Positions 7,610-12,347 of a stretch of DNA of 12,347 nt are shown here, piece after piece (positions within the stretch are counted from its first letter, which is position 1; each line of letters begins with the position of its first letter). The stretch lies in assembly GCA_033721095.1 (NCBI GenBank), contig JAWWBG010000066.1:1-12347 (forward strand), given 5' to 3'. Source of the DNA: JAWWBG01 sp033721095. GTDB lineage: Bacteria > Actinomycetota > Nitriliruptoria > Nitriliruptorales > Nitriliruptoraceae. A model generated the notes under the pieces. The model was not told the origin of the DNA. It ran no database searches and was given only the letters and a program-made list of their open reading frames with translations. The translations under genes were made by a program, and so were the position numbers.

Positions 7610-8085
7610 GTCCGCTCGGCTGCTCGCTGGAGTCCGGCGGCGATCAGGAGCTGGCGGACGCGGTGGCCGACGATGGTGCTCGTGGCGGGGAGCATCCGGT
7701 TGAACGCTTCGAGCATTCGTGCGGCGGCCTCCTGTTCGGACTCCGTGGCGCCGTGCGCCGGATCGCGCACGAACGTCAGGAAGGCGTCGACTGCCGACTC
7801 GGCGACGGGTCGCATCGCCTCGTCGAATCGCCGCGCCAGTGCCAGCAGGTCCCCCAGCGGCAGCCCCGCCTCGAGGAGGACGGCGCCGGCGCGGGCTGCC
7901 TCGATGTCCGCTTCCTGGTAGCCGCCGGGTCCGGGCACGAGCACGCCTTCACGTGCGAGTGCCTCGAGCACGGGCTCGGGCAGCGCTGCCTCGCGGGCGG
8001 CCTCGGCCAGCGTGAGGCCCGGCCCTGCGCCGATCGCCGACAGCAGGGCGGCGTCGGCGGGTGCGAGGTCCTCGTCGTTGCCCAC
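7606..8085 (-). CDS. Short MerR-like transcriptional regulator coupled to menF
   Basis: A 159-residue protein. The GTG at 8085 is chosen because AGGAG (8092-8096 on the minus strand) sits six bases upstream. Any longer version would be antisense to menG. Residues 24-51 form a helix-turn-helix-like segment (LTLAEAAREAALPEPVLEAL, then REGVLVP). This is followed by GGYQEADIEAARAGAVLLEA and GLPLGDLLALARRF, which matches the wing and second helix pair of MerR regulators (usually Y-x-E-x-D-I/L ... GLPL). The canonical R-Y-Y core is missing. The C-terminal half (100-159) is helical and contains no cysteine, so metal-thiol sensing as in classical MerR is unlikely. Its stop overlaps the menF start, and it faces menG across 102 bp. 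Control of menF, and perhaps menG, is inferred from position. The family call is moderately sure and the ligand is unknown. Confidence 0.75.
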   Translation of the reverse strand: MGNDEDLAPADAALLSAIGAGPGLTLAEAAREAALPEPVLEALAREGVLVPGPGGYQEADIEAARAGAVLLEAGLPLGDLLALARRFDEAMRPVAESAVDAFLTFVRDPAHGATESEQEAAARMLEAFNRMLPATSTIVGHRVRQLLIAAGLQRAAERT

Positions 8086-8187
8086 GGTGAACTCCTGGGG
8101 TTTCGCGGCTGGGTGGCGTGGGGGGTTTGTAGCCTGCCACTCGACGGCCGTCCCACCGAACGGCCCGCGTCCACGTCCTCGGAGGGC
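8086..8187. promoter_or_regulatory. Divergent regulator/menG intergenic region with palindrome
   Basis: This 102-bp gap must hold promoters for the regulator-menF pair and for menG. It contains a perfect 10-bp palindrome, GACGGCCGTC, at 8143-8152, a possible operator half-way between the genes. TAGCCT at 8130-8135 (plus) fits TANNNT but lacks a well-spaced -35. The regulator ribosome site is at 8092-8096. The menG purine-rich site GGAGGG (8181-8186) is only one or two bases from the ATG. No stronger promoter is visible. Confidence 0.35.
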
Positions 8188-8913
8188 ATGATCGACGCCT
8201 CCGTCACCCCGCTGCCCGCCGCCGGCCAGGATGGCAAGGATGTCGCCCTGGTCCAAGCGATGTTCGATCGGGTCGCGCCACGGTACGACCTGGCCAATGC
8301 CGTCCTGTCGCTGGGCCAGGACGCCCACTGGCGACGCGTCACGGCTGCGGGGGCCCAGCCCTCCGGCGCGCTCTGCCTGGACGTGGCGAGCGGGCCGGGC
8401 AACGTTGCGCAGGCTCTGCTGGCCGCCGGCGCCGAGGCGGTCATCGCCCTCGACCTCTCACGGCAGATGCTGCGGGTGGGGGCGCAGCGCGGACTGCCCG
8501 ACACCAGCTGGGTCCAGGGCAATGCCTTGGCGCTGCCCTTCGACGATGCCTCCGTCGACGTGGTGACGATCTCGTTCGGACTCCGCAACGTGCCGGATGC
8601 CCCGGCAGCGCTCGCCGAGTTCGCCCGAGTGCTCCGGCCCGGGGGACGCCTGGTGATCGCCGAGTTCGCGGCTCCGACTGCACGCTTGTTCCGCACGGTC
8701 TATCGCGAGTACCTGCTGCGGTTGCTGCCGCGGGTCGCCGACCTCGTCAGCTCGGACGGGCGCTCCTACCGGTACCTGGCCGAGTCCATCATCGCGTGGC
8801 CCGATCGCGCGGCGCTGGCCGGATGGATCGAGGAGGCCGGGTTCCTCGACGTCCGGGTCAAGGATCTCGCCGGCGGGATCGTGGCCATCCACCGAGGCTT
8901 TCGGGCCGCCTGA
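8188..8913 (+). CDS. menG: Demethylmenaquinone methyltransferase (MenG/UbiE family)
   Basis: A 241-residue class I SAM-dependent methyltransferase that adds the ring methyl group to demethylmenaquinone, the last ring step. Motifs are MFDRVAPRYDLAN (25-37), SAM motif I LDVASGPGN (64-72), acidic ALDLSRQML (87-95), GNALALPFDDASVD (111-124), the UbiE signature ISFGLRNVPD (128-137), RVLRPGGRLVIAEF (147-160) and SYRYLAESI (193-201). The ATG at 8188 is the only reasonable start. GGAGGG (8181-8186) lies unusually close to it, so initiation may be weak or the true start slightly different. The N-terminus is about ten residues longer than in many MenG proteins. Because no ubiquinone genes are present and actinobacteria use menaquinone, MenG is the right reading rather than UbiE. 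Two lipoprotein genes follow on the same strand after an 81-bp gap with no clear promoter or terminator. Confidence 0.95.
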   Translation: MIDASVTPLPAAGQDGKDVALVQAMFDRVAPRYDLANAVLSLGQDAHWRRVTAAGAQPSGALCLDVASGPGNVAQALLAAGAEAVIALDLSRQMLRVGAQRGLPDTSWVQGNALALPFDDASVDVVTISFGLRNVPDAPAALAEFARVLRPGGRLVIAEFAAPTARLFRTVYREYLLRLLPRVADLVSSDGRSYRYLAESIIAWPDRAALAGWIEEAGFLDVRVKDLAGGIVAIHRGFRAA

Positions 8914-8994
8914 CCCGACCGCAAGTGGGTGGTCGACAGCGGGGTTACCTTTCCCAGACCGGTCCTCCGATGCTGCATCGCAAAAGGGGTGTTC

Positions 8995-10101
8995 GTGGTG
9001 CGTGGCCGACTCGCCGTGGTCCTCGCGGCCCTGCTGGTGGCCGGCGGGTGCACGGGAGGCGACGCCTCCAATCCGGCGCTGGAGCTCGCACGTGCGACCG
9101 AGACCCTGTTCGAGGGCGCCTGGCAGTGGGACCTGGAGGTCGACGCCGACCAGGTGGCGCTGGAGGCACAAGGCGACCCGAATGCCGCCGAGACGGTCGA
9201 GCTCCTCAATGCCCTTCGCATCGGCGGCGTCGTTGCCGACGGCGCAACGAGTGTCACGGCGGACTGGCTCGACGTCCAGAACATCGTCGAGCTCCGGTTC
9301 CTGGGGGACAGCATCTACGCGCGGGCAGACGTTGCGGCGATCGCATCGTTCGCAGGTGCGGATCCGCCGGATGTCACGTCGCTGGTCGAGCTCGTCGAGG
9401 GTTGGGCCCTCGACGCGTCGTTCGAGGAGTTCGTTCGTGCCGCCGTCGGCGGCGAGTGGGTCGGCCTGACGGGACTCGAGGCCCTCGAGGAGGCACTCGG
9501 CGACGACCTCGGCACGCTCGTGCCCCAGGCCACCCCGTCCTCCGATCCCTCCGAGCTCGAGCGGATCTTTACCGACATCCTTGGTGCGACACCGGAGGAC
9601 TTCCTGGACCGGCACACGACCGTCACCGAGGAGTCCGGTGGCGCCGAGACCGTCTACACCGTCACCATCCAGGCCAGGACGCTGGTCGAGGAAATCCTCG
9701 AGCTTGCAGACGAGCTGGTCGGCCAGCAGCTGGGTGGTCTCGGCATGATGGGGGAGGGCGGGATGCTCCCGACCGATGAGCTCGACCCGGCCGTGATCCC
9801 GGTCGACATCCCCATCCACGTCGTCGTCCGTGACGGGCTGCTCCACCAAGTCCGAATCGATGTCGTCGAGATCGCCCAGACCATGGACGAAACTGCCGCC
9901 GGGACCTTTGTCGTCACGCTCAACTTCGCTCCGCAGCCCGATCCGGTCACGGCTCCTGACGATGCCACCGTGCTCGACGGCGACGACCTCGCCGCGGCTC
10001 TGGAGGCGGCCTTCATGGACTTCTTCAATCCGTTCGGTGACCTGCCGGACGAGTTCGAGTTCTTCTCGGAGTTCCCGACGGACTTCGCGACGACGGCGTG
10101 A
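8995..10101 (+). CDS. Predicted lipoprotein A, tandem paralogue, LppX/LolA-like fold suspected
   Basis: A 368-residue predicted lipoprotein. GTG 8995 follows AAGGGG (8984-8989) by five bases; in-frame GTGs at 8989 and 8998 are alternatives. The signal peptide MVRGRLAVVLAALLVAGGC places the lipidated Cys at residue 19. The mature part alternates predicted strands and helices: WQWDLEVDAD (43-52), LNALRIGGVV (71-80), IVELRFLGDSIYARAD (97-112), GGEWVGLTGLE (152-162), FTDILGATPEDFLDRH (192-207) and PVDIPIHVVVRDGLLHQVRID (from 269). This pattern (repeated strand pairs with an 'LGD-x-x-Y-x-R-A-D' segment) recalls the LppX/LprG and LolA half-barrel lipid carriers. That is an inference, not a family match. 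The C-terminus (336-365) is odd, with nine Phe in thirty residues among Asp and Glu. It shares its layout with the next gene, four bases downstream. Function is unknown. Confidence 0.85.
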   Translation: MVRGRLAVVLAALLVAGGCTGGDASNPALELARATETLFEGAWQWDLEVDADQVALEAQGDPNAAETVELLNALRIGGVVADGATSVTADWLDVQNIVELRFLGDSIYARADVAAIASFAGADPPDVTSLVELVEGWALDASFEEFVRAAVGGEWVGLTGLEALEEALGDDLGTLVPQATPSSDPSELERIFTDILGATPEDFLDRHTTVTEESGGAETVYTVTIQARTLVEEILELADELVGQQLGGLGMMGEGGMLPTDELDPAVIPVDIPIHVVVRDGLLHQVRIDVVEIAQTMDETAAGTFVVTLNFAPQPDPVTAPDDATVLDGDDLAAALEAAFMDFFNPFGDLPDEFEFFSEFPTDFATTA

Positions 10102-10105
10102 CCGG

Positions 10106-11197
10106 ATGAACCGGCCGGCACGGAAGCGGCATCGTGCCGTCCGGCGACCGGCCGTTGCGCTGGTTGCGGCGGCGATGGCGCTGGCCGCGTGCAGCGGCCC
10201 GCGAGGCACGCCGCCGGAGCGGTTTGCCGCGACGCTTTCCTCCTTCTTCGGCGAGCCGTTCGCCTTCGAGATCACCATCGAGGCCGACCGCCCGAGCCTC
10301 AACGAGCTCGGCGAGGGAGCCCAGGCGGCGGCGGACTTCCTCAGCGGCCTGCGGCTTGCAGGGATTGTCGACGGGGACCGTGCGACCCTCGACCTGTCCG
10401 CGTTCGGCGTCGACGACCTCGCCCAGCTGGTCGTGCTGGGCACCGAGGAACTGCACCTGCGCGCGGCACTGGCCGAGTTCGCCGTCGCGGCGGGAAGTGA
10501 GCCGCTCGACGCTCGGATCATTCGCGAGCAGTTGGAGGCCGCGGAGATCGAGGCTCCCGTTCGGGATGCGGTCGCCGGGTTCCTGGCCGGCGACTGGGTG
10601 GGTGTGACCGGCCTCGAACCCGACGACGATCCGGCCGACGACCCGACCGGTGGCGCCCAGCTCGATCTCGACGCCGCCGGTGCCGCGCTCACGGACATCT
10701 TCGGTGGCGACCTCGAGACCTTCGTCGACCGGTTCATCACGTTGACCGAGTCCGTCGACGGCGACGTTGCCCGGTGGGACGTGACGCTCGATCTCGCCGG
10801 TCTGGTGATCGCCAGTGGCGATCTCCGCGCCCGCCTCGGCCTGGGCACGACGATCCCCGCCGAGGACGCGACCGAGCTGCTGGGAAACCTGCCGGCCCGG
10901 CTGCCGGGAGTGGTGGTCGTCGAGGACGGCACCCTGACCGAGATGAGGTTCGACCTTGCGGCCGCGCTGTCCGGCGATGGCGACGACCCGCCGGGGAGCG
11001 TCCTCGTCCGGATCACCTTCGATGCCGATCCACCCGCGGTTGCGCCGCCGCCGCACGATGCGATGGTCACGCTCGAGGACATCAGCAACGCGGTCAACCG
11101 GTTCGTGACGTGGCGTGCAATCGAGTCGTTGCGCCAGCTGTCCGAGTCGCTCGACGAGCTCGCCAGCGAGCCCGAGAGCCCGCCGACAGACGGCTGA
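10106..11197 (+). CDS. Predicted lipoprotein B, paralogue of the preceding gene
   Basis: A 363-residue predicted lipoprotein starting at ATG 10106, four bases after the stop of lipoprotein A and without a clear ribosome site, so probably translated by coupling. The basic N-terminus (MNRPARKRHRAVRRP) is followed by a hydrophobic segment ending in MALAAC, giving lipidated Cys29. It parallels lipoprotein A block by block: FAFEITIEAD (52-61), LSGLRLAGIV (79-88), LAQLVVLGTEELHLRAAL (105-122), AGDWVGVTGLE (161-171), ALTDIFGGDLETFVDR (194-209), LPGVVVVEDGTLTEMRFDL (266-284) and SVLVRITFDADPPAVAPP (298-315). It lacks the Phe-rich tail of A and ends in a helical, Ser/Glu-rich segment. An LppX/LprG/LolA-like lipid-binding half-barrel is suspected, on pattern only. 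The pair arose by duplication and has since diverged strongly. Function is unknown. Confidence 0.87.
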   Translation: MNRPARKRHRAVRRPAVALVAAAMALAACSGPRGTPPERFAATLSSFFGEPFAFEITIEADRPSLNELGEGAQAAADFLSGLRLAGIVDGDRATLDLSAFGVDDLAQLVVLGTEELHLRAALAEFAVAAGSEPLDARIIREQLEAAEIEAPVRDAVAGFLAGDWVGVTGLEPDDDPADDPTGGAQLDLDAAGAALTDIFGGDLETFVDRFITLTESVDGDVARWDVTLDLAGLVIASGDLRARLGLGTTIPAEDATELLGNLPARLPGVVVVEDGTLTEMRFDLAAALSGDGDDPPGSVLVRITFDADPPAVAPPPHDAMVTLEDISNAVNRFVTWRAIESLRQLSESLDELASEPESPPTDG

Positions 11198-11199
11198 GG

Positions 11200-11232
11200 C
11201 CGGCTCCAATCGCCGGACGCCGCCCGACGGCG
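11200..11232 (+). terminator. Two adjacent GC hairpins after lipoprotein B
   Basis: CCGGC/GCCGG (11200-11204 and 11212-11216, seven-base loop) is followed almost directly by CGCCG/CGGCG (11218-11222 and 11228-11232, five-base loop). They begin three bases after the lipoprotein B stop and precede the menJ promoter region, a sensible place to end the upstream transcript. No T-run follows. Both stems are short, so the call is tentative. Confidence 0.33.
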
Positions 11233-11238
11233 CAGGAC

Positions 11239-11244
11239 TACACT
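11239..11244 (+). promoter_or_regulatory. Candidate -10 element of the menJ promoter
   Basis: TACACT fits the TANNNT form of actinobacterial -10 elements. It lies ten bases before the Rex-type operator, which would put the transcription start at or just before the operator. No TTGAC-like -35 is present 16-18 bases upstream. The call rests on its position between the hairpins and the operator. Confidence 0.35.
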
Positions 11245-11253
11245 CCCACCCGC

Positions 11254-11271
11254 TCGTGAAATCCTTCACAA
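11254..11271 (+). promoter_or_regulatory. Rex-type redox operator upstream of menJ
   Basis: TCGTGAAATCCTTCACAA matches the Rex operator consensus TTGTGAA-N4-TTCACAA at 13 of 14 defined positions; only the second base differs (C for T). The inverted repeat continues a little further, as CGCTCGTGAA/TTCACAAGCG over 11251-11274 with a single mismatch. It sits 21 bases upstream of the menJ ATG, downstream of a candidate -10 and just before the ribosome site, so bound Rex would block transcription. Rex is released when NADH rises relative to NAD+. In Streptomyces coelicolor it controls respiratory genes including cydABCD and the nuo operon. The site itself is seen directly; binding by Rex is inferred. 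Confidence 0.72.
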
Positions 11272-11292
11272 GCGAGTCGAGGAACCCCGCCG

Positions 11293-12347
11293 ATGCCCGC
11301 TCGCGCCGCCCGCCGCACGGCTGCTGACGTCATCGTCGTGGGGGCCGGCCCCGGTGGGACAGCCGCCGCCGCTCACCTCGCTCGCGACGGCCACGACGTC
11401 CTGGTCATCGAGAAGGACACCTTTCCGCGCGAGAAGGTCTGCGGCGACGGGCTGACGCCGCGGGTCGTCAAGGAACTGGAGCACCTGGGCCTGGACGTGG
11501 AGGCCCGAGGGGAGCCCGTCGGCTGGGCGGTCCAGAAGGGCCTGCGCATCCACGGCGGCGCGACCGTCATGGAGTTGCCCTGGCCGGAGCTCGCCGACTG
11601 GCCGTCGTACGGGATGACCTGCACGCGCCGGATCTTCGACGAGACCCTGGCGCGGCACGCCCAGGCCCAGGGCGCCCAACTGCGGGAGGGCACGCGGGTC
11701 ACCGGCCCCCTGCGCCACGCCGAGCGCGACGGTCGGATCATGGGGGTCACCATCGAGACGGCGGACGGGGAGCCGGCCGAGGTCCTCGCACCGGTCGTGA
11801 TCGCTGCCGACGGCGCCGGCAGCGGGCTCGGCAAGGCCATGGGCCTCCACCGGCTCGAGGATCGGCCGATGGCCGTCGCGGCCCGCAGCTACTGGGAATC
11901 ACCGGCCTCCAAGGACGAGTGGATGAGCTCGTTCCTCGACCTGGAGGATCCAGACGGCAACCTGCTGCCCGGCTACGGCTGGATCTTCCCGCTGGACGAC
12001 GGGACCATCAACGTCGGGCTGGGCCTGCTCAACACGGCGCGCAACTTCCAGTCAGTCAACTACCGGCGCGTCCTCGAGCAGTGGGCGGCCGGCATGGCGC
12101 CCGAGTGGGGGACCGGCACCGACACCCAGCGCGGCCGGATCGTCACCAGCCCGATCCCGATGGGCTTCAACCGCGTCCCGCTGCACAAGGACGGCCTGCT
12201 GCTCGTCGGTGACAGTGGCGGGATGGTCAACCCGTTCAACGGGGAGGGCATCAGCTATGCGATGGAGGCCGGCCGCCTGGCCGCCGAGGTGACCGCGGAC
12301 GCTCTCGCCGCCTCGAACACGTCCCGGTTGGACCGCTACGACGCGGA
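11293..12347 (+). CDS. menJ: Geranylgeranyl-reductase-family flavoprotein, likely menaquinone reductase MenJ (3' end missing)
   Basis: The first 351 codons of a FAD-dependent reductase, cut by the window edge. ATG 11293 has GAGGAA (11279-11284) eight bases upstream. Visible are the Rossmann motif VVGAGPGGTAAAAHLA (15-30) ending in the acidic VIEKD (38-42), KVCGDGLTPR (48-57), the ADGAGS motif (172-177), PGYGWIFPL (226-234), INVGLGLL (239-246) and the second FAD motif LLLVGDSGGMVNPFNGEGISYA (from 302). Motifs and order match Mycobacterium tuberculosis Rv0561c (MenJ), including CGDGLTPR, LPGYGWIFPL and NPxNGEGI. MenJ reduces one isoprene unit of the menaquinone tail at the membrane. Closeness to menG supports this over carotenoid or archaeal-lipid reductases of the same family. 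About 50-80 residues are probably missing. The Rex-type site just upstream suggests control by the NADH/NAD+ ratio. Confidence 0.85.
   Translation, partial: MPARAARRTAADVIVVGAGPGGTAAAAHLARDGHDVLVIEKDTFPREKVCGDGLTPRVVKELEHLGLDVEARGEPVGWAVQKGLRIHGGATVMELPWPELADWPSYGMTCTRRIFDETLARHAQAQGAQLREGTRVTGPLRHAERDGRIMGVTIETADGEPAEVLAPVVIAADGAGSGLGKAMGLHRLEDRPMAVAARSYWESPASKDEWMSSFLDLEDPDGNLLPGYGWIFPLDDGTINVGLGLLNTARNFQSVNYRRVLEQWAAGMAPEWGTGTDTQRGRIVTSPIPMGFNRVPLHKDGLLLVGDSGGMVNPFNGEGISYAMEAGRLAAEVTADALAASNTSRLDRYDA

Noticed and set aside
8086..8328. N-terminal extension of the MerR-like regulator to 240 residues
   Set aside because: It would be antisense to the start of menG, and the GTG at 8085 has an ideal AGGAG six bases upstream. 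The extension has no MerR-like content.
8914..8994. Possible promoter TCGACA ... TACCTT before lipoprotein A
   Set aside because: The two hexamers are only seven bases apart, far from the 16-18 needed. No other pair is convincing, so lipoprotein A may be co-transcribed with menG.
8458..11097. Very long minus-strand open frame (879 codons) opposite menG and the lipoprotein genes
   Set aside because: It is antisense to three well-supported genes. The translation is low-complexity Ser/Arg/Ala-rich with no recognisable domain, as expected for a shadow frame in high-GC DNA.

Overview
The window is very GC-rich (about 70% by eye), tightly packed DNA of actinobacterial character. It carries most of a classical (o-succinylbenzoate route) menaquinone pathway, three predicted lipoprotein genes and the 5' part of a menaquinone-reductase-type flavoprotein gene. 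MenB has the Asp-type active site found in mycobacteria, MenE is the short actinobacterial form, and the last gene closely resembles mycobacterial MenJ. These point to Actinomycetota. A deep-branching lineage such as Nitriliruptoria/Euzebya is possible, but no rRNA is present to test this.

Layout: (1) 1-491, minus strand, 3'-truncated lipoprotein gene. (2) 662-1888, minus, menE, divergent from menB. (3) 1934-6346, plus, menB-menA-menC-menD. A strong hairpin lies between menB and menA, and the menA/menC and menC/menD starts and stops overlap. (4) 6365-8085, minus, a short MerR-like regulator gene whose stop overlaps the start of menF. This pair converges on menD across an 18-bp gap and diverges from menG. 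(5) 8188-11197, plus, menG followed by two tandem paralogous lipoprotein genes. (6) 11293-end, plus, a menJ-like gene cut by the window edge. A near-perfect Rex operator lies 21 bp upstream of its start.

Together MenF, MenD, MenC, MenE and MenB convert chorismate to DHNA-CoA. MenA prenylates DHNA, MenG methylates the ring, and the MenJ-like enzyme is expected to saturate part of the isoprenoid tail. No menH (SHCHC synthase) or DHNA-CoA thioesterase gene is in the window, so these must lie elsewhere or be replaced.

The most notable points are the Rex-type operator (NADH/NAD+ sensing) in front of menJ, the MerR-like regulator coupled to menF and facing menG, and the tandem pair of uncharacterised lipoproteins between menG and menJ. 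There is no sign of mobile elements, CRISPR, tRNA or rRNA. No stretch longer than 300 bp lacks a gene. The longest gap, 504-661, holds only a weak possible hairpin and the leader of the first lipoprotein gene.
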